Positions 12,608 to 25,303 of a stretch of 64,000 bases of DNA are shown one piece after another. The notes under the pieces were generated by a model, which saw only the letters and a program-made list of their open reading frames with translations, was not told the DNA's origin and made no database searches. Source of the stretch: Whalleya microplaca (taxonomy: Eukaryota > Ascomycota > Sordariomycetes > Xylariales > Xylariaceae). The stretch is from contig MU385718.1 of assembly GCA_022497155.1 (NCBI GenBank), forward strand, positions 868,001-932,000. The letters are read 5' to 3'. The position numbers and the translations under genes were made by a program. Each line of letters opens with the position of its first letter. Within the stretch, counting starts at the first letter, position 1.

Positions 12608-14341
12608 ATGGACTATCTTAGTCGCGCGGGCTCTGAGCTCAAAGCCCTGGATCACTACGCAACCACGGTTATGGGCATCGACAAATTGCAATGGGGGGAC
12701 GCTATACGTAAGGCCGTGGTGGAGGTTTCAAAGTCCGCTATATGGGGCGATGAGGACAGTTCCCAGACCCTACACCCACAACGCATACCGACCAGAGCGT
12801 ACGTCGCTTACCACATTCTGGAGGAAGCATGGAAGATCTTACGTCGGTTTTTATTCCGTACCACCTCTCCTCTCATCACTATATTGGATTCTCACCCAGT
12901 GTATCTGTTCAGAAGCATATGTTCAACATGTGGCCTTTGCATCTGGATTGAACATATGACCCTCCTAATGAGAAATCCACGGCTTGTCCACCTCATCGGT
13001 TAGCAAACTGCATTATATATCATATGCTAACATAATTATACTCACTCATAGTAAAGGATGCTACGCAGTCATTCCCCTGGATGAGAGTGCCCGTTAATGA
13101 TGGGTCGCCTTTGTGCATAGACGGCAGAACGCAACTTGAAGGCATAGCCAGAGAAGACCTGGAAATTCTACCAGAGATAGTCGCGTATTGGATTGATAGG
13201 GGTATAAATCTAAGTAAGTTAGTCCTCAATGTACTGTTGCGTTCTGTTCTGTTCTTGAATGGTCTTCCTATATCACCGCATACCATAGCAGACCTTTTGC
13301 GTATTTGGCCAAGTGCTGAACGATGTGTCATGTTACGCAGCAACCCTGGAGGCTATTGAAAGCGAGGAGTCCATGTCTCAAGAATCTACTTCTGCAGGCG
13401 ATCCGGCTTTCGAGGAATACGAACAGCAAGAAGAGAGCACGAGCAGACCCAAGAACAATGCTCCTAGCTTTACTGAGCGCCTAGCACTTGAAGGAAGGGC
13501 TCGCTACCAACTGATGCAGGACCAAACCGGAATCGCAGACTTCTCGGCCGCCGCGAAGGCCGCATTCGCACAGCGGTATCAGGAGTGGGAAAGTGCGTGT
13601 GAGAGACTGACTCCCGGGTTCTCTCCCGAGAACTTCCTCTGTATGTGGTACGCTGCTGCTCGCGCGTTGGGAACCGTGGACAAGACCCTACCGCCCCTAT
13701 CGGAGGATGTCGCAGGTCTCCTAGCCGCGGAGGGGTATTCCCCAGGAAGAGAGAGAGCGCCTGTATCGGCTGACGACAGTACGCAACAAGCAGCAGCAGC
13801 ACCGGATGGGCCTAGACTAAGAAGCGAAGAGGTGGACCATACTGCGAAGGACAAGACAACGGCCCACCCCAGCCAGGATCCTAACGAGGCCCTTCAAGCA
13901 GCAGTATCAGATGCCGCACATCTGCATCAGAACCTCCCTACCCGCAGCGGGACACCTACGGGACTCCTCCGGCCGGCAGACATCCTAAGTCCATCGACGC
14001 CCTCAAAAAGTAGCAAGAGTTGGCGACATGGTATGCCGACTTACTATCATCCACCGCCAGGACCGGCGCAGGGCGAACACGAGGATCCCGGGGGTATGTC
14101 ACAAGGGCCACGGCCTCGACAGCCTGGCGAGACTGCGGGATCTCCATCTGGCTCGCGGGAAGAATCCGAGAAGGCGAAGCTGCCGTCAGCGTTGGACATC
14201 ATTTGGTACGTTGGGAAGATCGTCCGAAGTACGCATGAGTGGGAGGAGACGGCGTTCTTCGACTGCCTGACTCGGCTGCCGACTCATCGAAGCGAGGAAT
14301 ATTATGACCGTTACGTCAAAGGGGAGATATGGAAGGACTGA
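12608..14341 (+). CDS. Hypothetical protein, 517 aa, three exons
   Basis: I do not recognise this protein. Hand splicing gives exons 12608-12998, 13052-13213 and 13341-14341, which keep frame and total 517 aa. Intron 1 has a consensus TGCTAAC branch site at about 13025-13031 and a CATAG acceptor; intron 2 has a perfect GTAAGT donor. The N-terminal half (about 1-185) looks globular, with a hydrophobic stretch PLITILDSHPVYLF near residue 85 and conserved-looking blocks such as LQWGDAIRKAVVEV. The middle (190-460) is acidic and then Pro/Ser/Gly-rich, probably disordered. The C-terminal 55 residues are again folded-looking (LPSALDIIWYVGKIV, HEWEETAFFDCLTRLP). No signal peptide or catalytic motif is seen. 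It sits alone in AT-rich DNA and may be lineage-restricted. An earlier non-ATG extension of the frame (from 12515) is not favoured. Confidence 0.6.
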
Positions 14342-16004
14342 TGAAGCGTGAGCGTGGAAAGGGGCGTCTTGTCTGCATTTGATCGCGATGAGTGGCCTCA
14401 CTCGCATAATACCTTGCTCGCGCATCAGTTCGATAGACCTGGAGATAAGATGGTGACCGCTGGTTCAGGCAACGGCTATCCATTGCATGAATTGCCCTTG
14501 GGATAGACTCGGGCTTAGAAGCCAGATAGAGATTTCTGGCTGATACATGTATGCATCAGTTTGGGTTATCATACATACAGAGTCGTGTGCGCTACACCTG
14601 ACGCGAGCAAGGAAAAAAAAAAAAGCATCGCTCATCTACTTACAGTAGCCATAGTAAATAGAGATATGCGGATTCTATCTACCAGTCTGCAGTTCATCGC
14701 AACCCCTTCTCAAGATATGACAAATAGGCACGTCTCGAAAAGGGGAAGCCGGCCGTTGCATATCAAATTTACTATACCTTGCCCTCCTACCATTCCCACG
14801 GACTTCAACCCATACCAACTCAGGACCCGGTCGTAGTCAAAAACCTGAAAGTGTCAATAGCCATGACAATGGGGCAAGGTCTCTTCACCAAGTAGGCAAG
14901 CCGACAACCCTCACAATCTCCAAAAGACCATTGCTACCCATCGCAGCCATGTCTCGCCGTGCTGTGCCATGCTGCGCACTTATATCTTGTCCTGCTATAG
15001 CCACTCTCATTCATTCTATAGACCACCACCACCACCACCCATCCCGCCATCCTGCCATCCTCGTAGCATCTCTACCACCTACCTACATAGCATATTAAAG
15101 CCAGCCGAGTTAACCGAACAGGCAAGCCGCGATCTCAGCCCTGCGGCTTGGCCCGGCCTGCCAAGCTCACATTGGCATGTCTTGGGAGGGGACGTGTGTC
15201 TGCAGGATCGCAACCTTACAGCTGCAGAAAGAGACCAATCGACAAACCTCACGCCCTCCCAAGCCGGATACAGCATGCCGAAATGTACAAAAAATCGTGA
15301 CAATCGGGCTCTGCCACGCCTCTCCAACCCATGGGAATGGGTGGTGGTGGTATGTGCCGAACCTTCGATGCCACCCTCCACATGCCTGGTCCGGTACATA
15401 GTCCTGTTGGGCATTTCACGCATGTTCTCACGTACCTGGGAAAAACCCGCGATAAGAGGCTCTGCCGGGGGGTACTTGCGGACCACAGCTAAACTCTTAG
15501 CGTGGGGAAGTCACTAGCAGGGGCCGGCTCCAAAAACGACTGATGCATGCGTATGTGTGTGTGCACTTATTAAATATAGACTAGGTTGGACGCGCGTACA
15601 CATATCTTATTAGTAGTATATTTTCTCTCGCTTTCTTACTTTTACTTATGTATCGTGCCATTCCTGATTGATCTCGGAGGGGGTGATGAGACTCTATCCC
15701 TCATATACCCATTTCATACAAAATGCGTATGCAGGATGCTCAAAAAACCGGCATTTCGTTGAAATGCGCCTGGTGAACTCCCCCATCCAGCCATCCAGAA
15801 ACCATCACTTCCGACGTCCCATTCCGGCCCAGATCTATGAATCCAATGACATCTTAACGCCGACGACGGACGATATTGATATCGACTAGCCGGCTTCGTG
15901 TACAGGTTATCCAGGAATGGCCGTGGAAAGCGTGATTGAGCAACAGGTCACGTATACTATGCTCTCATAATTCTTACTCTTCTTGGTCTGTCATCCAGAC
16001 CCTT
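14342..16004. other. Intergenic, no supported gene
   Basis: Spacer between the 517-aa gene and the 3' end of the glycosyltransferase-like gene. A 182-codon frame at 14969-15517 is Pro/Ser/His-rich, begins in a CCACC microsatellite (about 15020-15060) and has no family signal, so I leave it out. Poly-A at 14612-14624 is noted. Confidence 0.55.
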
Positions 16005-17822
16005 TCACCGTTTGAGACCGCCCTCGACTTTGAAATCGTTGCACATCAAGTCCCATGGCTTCTTCAAGTTGTTTGGTTTACAGACGGCCTCATTGGCGAA
16101 CGCTCGGTACCGATCCAGGAGGTCAGTCTTGGTGATACCGTCCTGTTGGGTGAAGAAGCTGAAATGCGAGACTACGGAACGGGTATCAATGAGGAACGGT
16201 CTGCCGATGCGCCGTGGGATATCTGCCGTGATGTCTTGCTCATCATCGTCGGCGATAGGCAGCTGGTCGCGGATATCGGAGCCCCAGACGGCGACGAAGT
16301 TCAGGTTATATCGGGTATAACCAGTGTCATACGTCTGCTCACCTCCGGGTCCATCCCCCTTTCCAGGTATGATCGCAGATGCGTTGGGCGCTTTCGCACT
16401 CTCGGGATATCTGATGTGTCGACCGAAGAAGTAACGTTGCATTTTGTTCAGCTCGAGGTTATGCAGGAGGGAATACTGCTGTTGCGCAGCAATACCCCAC
16501 GACTTCCAAGCCGGGCCAAAAGCAATGGCGTCGCTGCCACGATTCTGGTCATATTTGCCCATCGGGGTCTGAAGCAAATCATAGTGGTCGTCAGAGACGA
16601 GGAGCCACGGGTGACCGCGGTACGGCGCCTTCATATGGAGCATGTCATAATCCTCTAGCATGTCAATGCTCGGGTATTTCGGCTTCTCAGACACCCGCCA
16701 GGTCTCAGCGGCGTGATATGACGGCTTATTACTTGGATCAGGAAGGAAAGGATGGATGGCACCGAAGTGATACTGCTCCATCCCGGTTACCGGGCTGTTT
16801 ATCAAATTCGCCGAAATGGCATAGGGATGGGGCAGGGCGATGCGGGTATGAACCAGCTGAGGGATCGCATCGGGATGGATGTAGACCTAAGGGATTAAGC
16901 TCGTTAGCGTGTCATCCCGATACTGGTCGCGTCTGGTTACGCATGGGGCAGCCTGAGACACGTTACTCACGATGTCATCGTCAATCTTGACGTAAATGGT
17001 ATTGTCTTCGACGGCGTAGTTCCACATGCACTTGTATTTTTTGCCTTCGCAAACCCCTTTACCCACAATCTTGTAGCCCGGCGTCCTTGCGACAAGGTCT
17101 TCGATGTAAGCGACATCATCCGAGTTACTCGTATGCGCCATAAACCACACCTCGTCGAAATAGCCGCCGTTAGACGCTAGGTTTTGCTGGAGGTAACAGT
17201 CCTGGACGTCGACATATCTCTTGCGGCCGTAAAAGACCATAGCAATAACCTTGAGGCCCTCCGGTTTCTTCCATCCGCCCTTGGGAGCGATACTGTCGAG
17301 GGTGAAATTATTCATGCGATCATCAGCTCGAAGATCGTACTCTCCATCCTGATCTACCGGCCAAGTAGTACAAAATCTGTCGTCGTGTTCGGGCTTCGGT
17401 GGATGGTAAGTGCTGTGGGTTGCCACTGGCTTCGGGGCATCATGAACTGACGTGGCTGTTGGTTGCGACAGAGTCGTCGAGGTGTGGGTGACGTCGACCT
17501 CAGACTGATGCTGCGCAGGCTTCGACGGCGCATAGGGATTGAAGATAAAGAGAGTCACGGCCAAGGACACGAGAATGGCTACGACGAAGTATCTCGTGTG
17601 TATCTTCTGTATCTTCTGAGTTGGCAGCCAGCTCGGCATGGGAATGGACCGAATACGTCGCCATAAAGGATTCTGGTTCGGGTTATGATCCGACCTATGT
17701 GGTGTGGACCAACTCTGACCATCTTCGGAGTGGTCGTATTCGAATTCCTCGCTCGACGACGGGTTCTCCTTGGAGAGCAGCTGAGCGGAGGACTCGACGT
17801 CCTCTGCCTCCCTTTGTTTCAT
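16005..17822 (-). CDS. Type II membrane protein, glycosyltransferase-like with DDD motif
   Basis: Exons 17822-16971 and 16886-16005 give 577 aa. The donor GTGAGT and a GCTAAC branch site support the intron; the junction rebuilds KIDDDI-VYIHPDAIP. The order is: acidic cytosolic N-terminus (1-75), one membrane anchor (about 78-95, FVVAILVSLAVTLFIF), a Ser/Thr/Pro stem (100-150), then a lumenal globular domain. The DDD at 281-283 within VKIDDDIVYI is the metal-binding DxD-type motif expected of a nucleotide-sugar-dependent transferase, preceded by DEVWFMAHT and a Cys pair (CEGKKYKC). This topology fits a Golgi enzyme acting on protein or lipid glycans; the donor sugar and acceptor cannot be read from sequence. 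Catalytic class is inferred from the motif and topology; I cannot name the CAZy family. Confidence 0.75.
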
Positions 17823-18834
17823 TGTTATATATGTCTGAGTAGGTATGGTTGTTGGAGAGGTAGGTTAGGTAGGTTAGGCAGGTCAAAGCCGGAGGTGCGT
17901 AAGTAATACTGCTAGTGCTGCATCCTATCGCATTCTGCTGTATGTAGGGACGGGCTGACGGGAAGGGTGTGTAAGTATGCTCGGTAGAGGCGGAAAGGCA
18001 AACAACTACATATGTAGCTAAGGATACACTAGCAATATGCGATGATCACAATGATGATTATAGCGATGTATAATTATAGTGATGTATCTTAAAGAGTATT
18101 GGCTGGAGTGAGTCGGGAGCGACGCAGCAAGGAGGCCAAGCAAGCGAGAAGCGCAGATGGCAGTGCGTATGTTGTTGGTGTCGACGCAATCCGCTTCCGC
18201 TTCCGCGTATTTATTGCAGGCGGTAGCGAGTGGATGGATCTGCACTTTCGCTGGTGTAATCCGTACCGGCTGGTGTACACAACATACCAAAGCCACAGGC
18301 AGCAGGAGTCAATTAAGCTACATTGTCAATAGATAAGGTTGGTACCATAATGCAAGTAGTAGTGGCAGAGGCGGGCGAAGCTGAGGATCAAGCTAAGATC
18401 ACTCACTACCCTTAGGAGGTTAATACCTCTCGTGCTAATGGCAAATGGGTTAAAAGAATGGACGGAGGCACAAAGCCTGGCAAAGGTGGCAAATCAGCTT
18501 CGAGTTTGCTTGTCTCGTCTCAGGGATTAGGGGCAGGTCAGGGACACTCCCGGATATTAGCCTATGTACTTCGCATATATGCACTAAAGTAGCCAAAAAC
18601 TTAAAAGGCTTCCCACTTAGTCATGAAATACCAAGGTAAAAAGATTCCTGCTAATGCTTCCCCGGCAGCCTAGGTAATAAGTCATTTTTCAGCTAATACA
18701 TGTACGCAGTAACATTACTGTTAAAAAAAATCTAGCACGTGGAATGCGATATCAAAGGTATACAATATCATACAATAATACCATAGGTATTCTCTGTCAC
18801 CTGTCCCCAGTACATACATAGGTCGGATCCGTGA

Positions 18835-18869
18835 TACATACATCCATACATCCATACATCCATAAATCC
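18835..18869. repeat. ACATCCAT short tandem repeat
   Basis: About four imperfect copies of an 8-bp unit (ACATCCAT) in gene-free sequence. Confidence 0.8.
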
Positions 18870-19800
18870 AGCTCAACAGATACCTTATGTTACGATCTTT
18901 TTTTCGTTAATGGCAGCCTGGCAGTGCCTATCTATCACTGATGATCCGCTGTGGACACTACGGGGCTTACAAAGTACATACTACCCGTAGATTGGGTGGA
19001 AATGAGTAAGGACCTGGGCGTGTTCGACCATGCTGTTTACTGCTTACAGGTTAGTCCGGAGTTATGACAAAGATCAGCTCAATCACGCCAGGACGGATTT
19101 CACTGCCTTCAGCTTATTATTATAAGATTGGTATTGCTCATTGGAATGCCCTCATCTATGACTCTTTGACCGGTCGCCCAATACATACCTACCTACATGC
19201 ATGCCTAAAAGAGTGTAAACGCCAATTGAACGCAACGGGGTTTCGAATTGCATAGCGCGCAGCTGTACTGTAAATAGGGCTGGGATCGACTGCCTCACGG
19301 TATGAGATCTACCGGCTTCATTTCATGGTAGAATGACCTGCCATTTTCGGTTGTCTTGTTATTGATTACGGACGGTGGCCCCTTCGGGTCGCATTACCTA
19401 CTACTAAAACAGTACTACGTAGTATAAGGCGAAGTTAGTCAGCGTACTGCGTTAGCGATATATCCGCAAAGGGAAAACGTACGGAGTAGTGTTGGCAGTA
19501 GAAGTGGCTGTGGCAGTGTTTCTCACCTGTCCAGTCTGCCAGTCAGACGTTAATATCAGACGTTGATAGACGGATGGCATTACTGCGTAGGAAGAACTGC
19601 ATGCCGTGATTGCTGTGTAAGATTTTAGTCTGCACTACGCACATAAAAGTGGCCAGTATGTAATTGGTTTGTTGTACAAGGCCAAGTTACAGGGCACATG
19701 ATACAATCTGACGCCAACGGCTTGGTTTGTACGAGCTATAATTATACGACTATGCTGCTGGCCTAGGTAGAAATGAGCTAATAGACCGAATGCGAATAAC

Positions 19801-19878
19801 GCTGTCAGGAATCGAACCTAACTCGCTCTATACTCAGCCACAGCTGGTAGGTCCCTACCTTAGACCAAATCGGCGGAA
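19801..19878 (-). pseudogene. tRNA-like relic with A-box and B-box
   Basis: Read on the minus strand, this stretch has an A-box-like TTGGTCTAAGG (about 19863-19873) and a perfect B-box GGTTCGATTCC (about 19808-19818) inside a T-arm whose 5-bp stem (TTAGG/CCTGA) pairs with one G-T wobble. The spacing is about that of a tRNA, but no 7-bp acceptor stem or clean anticodon arm can be formed. It is therefore a decayed tRNA gene or the head of a tRNA-derived SINE rather than a working tRNA. Confidence 0.4.
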
Positions 19879-21883
19879 CAATATATTGCCTCCGGTCGCT
19901 GGGAAATACCACAAGCTGTCTAAGCTGTGACACGACATGAACCACTGAAGTTAAGCTTGATTCAACTTTATTCTCGTGTTATTATGATCTTGTCATTCCA
20001 ACGCATTCTTGTGCTCCCCGGTTCTTGTGGTACTTGTATTACATATAAGCAGTAGAGACTAACGGGTGTCAATCAGTTATAGTGTTGGCACTAATGTACC
20101 TAGTTCTACATAGTATGTAACGGGCCAAAGTTGAATTATTAGTAGGTAATCCGGACTTCGTATAGGCTGATAGGCTTCTAGGCCCAGGCAGAAAAATTCG
20201 ACCTCAACAATAGCCCCCAGGCCCAGACACGTTAAGGATTTCAAGAGGGCGGTCTCTTCGAGTTATAAACTATTGAACCTGCAAAATCTCTAGATGGTAA
20301 AGATGACGTTTGTAACCTGTCCGAGAACTACCAACAAAAGCTTACTTTACATAGAGTAGGGTCCAGATAAAGTTACCATTGATCGAATCTTTCTGTTCCT
20401 ACAGATTTCCACATTTTCAGCCCCAGATCCAGCCTTGCAGGGAAGAGGTTCAGCTTGGCACATGATTGCTTGGCAAATCCTTCGCATCCTTACAAGTACT
20501 CCGTTATTTCAATCCTCGATATCGCCTGTATCGTATCGGTGACCAGTTATAGCCCTATGAGCAAATTAGGCATCTACGTAGTAAGTAGGTGTTGTTTTGC
20601 CTCATTGACTCGATGGAATTGAAGAAGCCATGCTTTGCCTCTCAGTCTCATGATATCCTCCATTATTCTATCTGAAGCAAGTAGGGAATGTTTCGGTTAC
20701 CTATCTCAGGAATATGGTCAAGACAATGCTAATCTGCGCGTACAACCCTTGTGACCCGATAGATTCCTCTAGCTTATGGGCTCTTACTAACATTGCCTGC
20801 GTTTGATTACATGTCTCGATCTGATTCTAAGGTGACAGGGGTTGAAAGTTCATGCTGATAGGGACATGTCTGATGGCAGAAGCCTAACTAACGCATTATC
20901 AACCCTATCAGCCCCTGATTTGTACCCGTTTCTGTGATAGTGAGTATGCAAGTCATATTAGAACCTTTCCCTAGCTAAGCCCTCACACCGTTAGGTTTTG
21001 TGTTCTTGTCTCTATAGTCATCAAAGTCTTTCGGTTATCGAATTAGATATAACGTCTTGTACAGCTCATAAGCTTCCAATGGTCTCACCAAATGTATTCA
21101 GATCTATTCCTAAACGCCACTAATCTTGTGATGGTCACGCTTACAGTCTCCCTTAAAAAAAAACCTTACGATGGCCTATTTTCTTGATCGTGAATGTCAG
21201 GCGATATTCTTACCTCTAGCGAGTCGTTTCTTCGTATTGCTCAGAAGATCCGTGACCGCCAGTTTCGCGTTGATATCAAGTACGAGGTATGTAGTATGAG
21301 ACAATCTGGACCAGGATCGATCTCCCGGAATTCGCCAAATTTGGCAAATGTAATAGTATTGTCCACGACATTTCACTTACACTTGATATGATGAAACTCT
21401 CAAGGAGCATGTACCGACCATCTTGTTGCCGACAATACCTACATTTAGGTATTATGACAGCTTTAGTAGCGGTGTCTGTTTCTTATATCTCTACCTTTGA
21501 AGAATGATGAATGAAACAGATGAATCGGAAGCAACAAAATGTATTATATATAGATACACACACGTATATATATACTTTTTAAGTATACTTATATGTAGGC
21601 GATCTTTGCGGATGGCAGGTGTGGAAGGTTGGAACCGAACGGCAGGTTCCAACCTAGCAGCCTAGGCGCGTGGCAGCTGCAGGTGCCCCTCGGAAGTGGA
21701 TCCGGACCAAAGTCAATTCCGGGCATATTTTTCCGGACCGAGAAAAAAGTGCGGGAGCTCCAGCAAAATTATTTGCAAGCTCGCAAAGCTCGGTGCAAGA
21801 ATTTCTAGTCGCAAACTTGACACCGACGGAACTCCACGACAACGCACATTCGGAGGCCAATTGACCTCCCACTACACGTCACC

Positions 21884-22649
21884 ATGTCGAGAGGAATGCC
21901 GCGCGGACGCGGCAGCTTTGGTGGATCCAGAGGAGGCGGAGGCAGAGGCGGCGGTATGTTGATTCCAACCAACCACCATTCAAGATCTCCCATTGCTTGG
22001 ACAGGCATTATGGGAGAGAAAAGAATGAGAAATTCTTAAGCATGCGCATATAGCTAATTACATGCATTTAATGACAGGCCGAGGAGGTTTCGGACAGCGC
22101 GACTTCGGTCCCCCAGACCAGATCCTAGAACTAGGCAGCTTCCTGCACGCCTGCGAGGGCGAGATGGTCTGCGAGAGCGTCAACCCCAAGGTGCCGTACT
22201 TCAACGCGCAGATCTTCCTCGAGAACAAGACCGCCGTCGGCAAGGTCGACGAGATCCTGGGCCCCATCAACCAGGTCTACTTCACCATCAAGCCCAGCGA
22301 GGGCATACAGGCCACCTCCTTCAAGTCCGGCGACAAGTTCTACGTCGGCAGCGACAAGCTGCTGCCCCTCGAGCGCTTCCTACCCAAGCCGAAACCCCCG
22401 CCGGGCGCGCCCAAGGTCAAGAAGCCGAGTCGTGGCGGCGGCGCCCGAGGCGGTAGAGGAGGACCCATAAGAGGCGGACGCGGCGGTGGCCGAGGTGCGC
22501 CGAGAGGTAGAGGTGGTTTTAGCAGTGGTGGCTTCGGCGGTGGCCGAGGGGGTGGCGGTTTTGGCGGCGGACGAGGCGGAAGTGGATTCGGTGGCAGAGG
22601 CGGCGGTGGGGGTAGAGGACGCGGTGGCTTCAGCAGGGGAGGTCGGTAA
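21884..22649 (+). CDS. GAR1: H/ACA ribonucleoprotein subunit Gar1
   Basis: Gar1 is a core protein of H/ACA snoRNPs, which guide rRNA pseudouridylation in the nucleolus. Exons are 21884-21953 and 22078-22649 (donor GTATGT, acceptor GACAG), giving 213 aa. Both ends are RGG-rich: an N-terminal SRGGGGRGG block, then the central fold (about 28-125, with [72 protein letters not shown]), then about 80 residues of Arg-Gly repeats. The first intron sits within the N-terminal RGG block. Length and architecture are standard, and the Gly-rich codons explain the overlapping open frames. Confidence 0.97.
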
Positions 22650-23214
22650 AGCTGTGTCGGGATCGGATACCCCTATTTTCGTCTCTTCCCCGCTTCCGAG
22701 AACCGGCGTTTCTCTTTATTATCGCATGTCATGTGCAAATGTCCACGAGGTACAGGATTGGCGTTAAAGGAATTCTAAAGTTTGTGTTCTATATGTGCCA
22801 GTATTCGCATAAATCGAGAAGTACCAATACACTACGAGTAAGGCTGATGATTATGTACATAAGGCTGGCCATCGTTTATTGGGTAACTACTTGGGCAATT
22901 TGCAGCTTTGTGATACCGGTTTAAAAGTTTCTGAGACTGCATAACAGATTATATTACAAAAGTATCTCCCGTTCTCTTTAGCCCCAGTTCCGCTGTTTTC
23001 GTCATCAGCTTCATAGCTCGTCAAACTGCCAAGGAGCATCCGACTCTTCTGAACGTAGTCAATAGGAATGTAGGCGCAGTAAGAATATTATGAACACTCT
23101 ATTAGGGAACTGGAAAGGCAGCAAACCAAATTCCGCATAAGGCAGGCCAGTGCTTACAATGGTTACCAGAAGGAACGTTAGGTTATAAGGCATATTGAGC
23201 AGACACCTCAGCAC

Positions 23215-23285
23215 CCAGTAATGGTCTATTGGGAAAGAGGTCCGCCTCTCACCATTAGGCCTAGAGTTCGACCCTCTATTTTTGC
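23215..23285 (+). pseudogene. tRNA-Glu(CTC)-like relic, probably SINE head
   Basis: The sequence resembles a tRNA-Glu body: A-box-like TGGTCTATTGG (23222-23232), CCTCTCAC carrying a CTC anticodon, and a perfect T-arm with 5-bp stem TAGAG/CTCTA and loop TTCGACC (23262-23278). The acceptor and anticodon stems do not pair. The T/A-rich stretch after it (to about 23356) is like the tail of a tRNA-derived SINE. It is not a functional tRNA. Confidence 0.45.
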
Positions 23286-25149
23286 CCTCTACTGGGGCAC
23301 CTGTCCTAGACATTTGTTTCTACATTTTTATTTTTATTTCTAAATTTCTTTTTAAAATGACTGACGTTACGCGACTGTGCGTTACCAAAAGTAGCTAGCT
23401 ACAGCTTGCTCAGGCTACATGGATAGTGTTGGTGCTTTTGCAGCAGCGATCACGGTGAAGGTTTCGTGCCACAAGGGGAAAGGCGGACCGTCTGGACTGC
23501 CTATTCTAAGTTTGGGATGCTGCTTCTCTACTTTGCTGCCATGATGTTGTCGAGACTTAGTGGGCATAGTCATGTCAGCAGGTTAGAAAGCTCGTGGCTG
23601 TTTCGTTGCTGGAATAAGGTTGAACAAAGCCTTTCAAAGGAGTTGTCGCCGCGTAATAACTGCAAATTGTGAGCTTCACCGTCGGCCCTGATGAGCTCGA
23701 ATGGGTGGCTAGCTGTCTGTTGGAATCCCCTGGCTGCTGCACATCTCCGGCGAATTTGATGATGACGCAGTCTGTGGTGGCTCATAGGGGCAGACAAGAT
23801 TCGGACACAGTCCGGATCCGTTGGTAACATGTTCGCTGAGGTTACACATATGCAGAGTAAGCTGGTTGAACGAATGATCTGTTGAAGAGGAGCGTCGTAG
23901 CTGTTACATCAGCAAAAAGCTTCTATTCGCCGTCCTCGCTAACTAATACCTCCGCAAATAGATCGCTCGACACATATTACTCAGCCTCCCTTAATGCTCC
24001 TACGGTACTTGAAAGATATGCGTACATCAGAACTTAGCGTCCCTTTTATATTCCCCTTTCTCCTGTCCAATAACACACATTAGTACCCGAGTAACGACGA
24101 AATGGTAGCTAATACGCTTGAACTAATTCATATGCTTCGACCCCATGGCCTGAATACCTAAAATAGATACACTCTTGGGCTAAATGTAAAATAACTGTAT
24201 AGCCTGGGCTATGTAACACATACTCTAGAGCCTACCAAACAGCGTATTGTGGCATAGGAAGGAATTGGCCTTGAACTCTATCTGAGTTACAATGGCTTCT
24301 GGTCGTCTCTCGTGTTATAACCTCAAGGGGCAACCTGGGTGTTACATGGCTTGGTAACACATAGTTAAAAGTATTAGATATATGACTAGATATTCATTGT
24401 TTACGTCAATCCATAGTAGAATAGTTCTTTGGTATGGCTAAATCTCAGTGAGCTTGCTCTAATTTTGTCACTACATATCTACAGCAGCCGAGCCTCAGAG
24501 ATTCTCAGCCGATATATTCTACAATCGTGCTTTGATTAATTAGTACTGATTTTCTATTCTAACTTGGTATCTTGGATAAGGCTTGTAGGCTTTTCATATG
24601 TATACGGGTTATGATGTATGTGGCAGAGTGATTATTGCTATGTGGTGTAAACTATGTCATCGATGTGAATCAGATAAATGATACCCGAACCGTGCCGCAT
24701 ACGGAAAGTCACACGCACGAAATATGTCTGATCGCGGCCCTGATATTTACAAATCTACCTCCTGTGATCGTAGGCACTTGACTGCCCTGTGCCTCCGCCA
24801 TGGATCCTACTAGAGTCCTATCACGAGCAAGTCCGAGGAATGATTCGCCTTAGCAAAGTCGTACTGTTTATAGCCAACCGCTGTACAACAGGAATTACTG
24901 ATTCTTCTCATCGCACGACGAGTTAACATGACCGCTCATCCTTCGACAAAGCAGGATCTCCTAGATCCTTTCGTCGTCATAGATTGCGCCTTCTTCGATG
25001 ATAGATCAGGCTTCAGTCATCATGCTAATGCCCCCGAAGCTAAGCCGATGCTTACAACTCGAATGTGTAGATGGAGGAAGATGAAGATCTTGTAGGACAT
25101 GATAAGAACCAGCGGCACGATACTTGATCTTCAGGTCAAAGATTTCGTG

Positions 25150-25159
25150 TATATAAAGG
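25150..25159 (+). promoter_or_regulatory. TATA box of secreted-protein gene
   Basis: TATATAAAGG lies about 150 bp upstream of the ATG at 25304. The intervening sequence is a plausible C/A-rich 5' UTR. Confidence 0.6.
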
Positions 25160-25303
25160 GCCATCATCTCCTCCCTTTCCAGGACCATCAGCTTCGACAT
25201 TCACAGCTTACTACAGACCTACCTTCATAAACAAACAGTTCAACTCCAAAAGCCGCACACTATCCTTCCAAATTCTTCCAAGACCACCATTACCACCTTC
25301 AAA

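Larger units (their letters stand above)
17823..21883. other. 4-kb gene-poor region
   Basis: Apart from the promoter of the glycosyltransferase-like gene on the left and the GAR1 promoter on the right, this AT-rich region shows no supported protein gene. It contains CATCCATA-type short repeats (18835-18869), a TA/CA-rich tract at 21540-21590, and a tRNA-like relic at about 19801-19878. Short scattered frames have no family features. Confidence 0.55.
22650..25303. other. Gene-poor region between GAR1 and a secreted-protein gene
   Basis: AT-rich spacer with no supported gene. It contains a decayed tRNA-Glu-like sequence near 23215-23285 followed by a T/A-rich tail, and the promoter of the next gene with a good TATA box at about 25150-25159. 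Short frames at 23466-23830 on either strand are not supported. Confidence 0.55.

Noticed and set aside
14969..15517. 182-aa plus-strand frame
   Set aside because: Starts in a proline/CCACC repeat, low complexity, no recognisable domain or splice support.
15936..16658. 240-aa plus-strand frame opposite the glycosyltransferase-like gene
   Set aside because: It is the antisense of a well-supported exon containing conserved blocks; composition is not protein-like.
23466..23830. Overlapping 68- and 86-aa frames on opposite strands
   Set aside because: No start context, splice support or family features; may be old transposon debris but nothing recognisable.
24195..24362. Possible foldback: GCTATGTAACACATA and an inverse GTGTTACATGGC about 150 bp apart
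   Set aside because: Only about 12 bp match with no target duplication visible; too weak to call an element.
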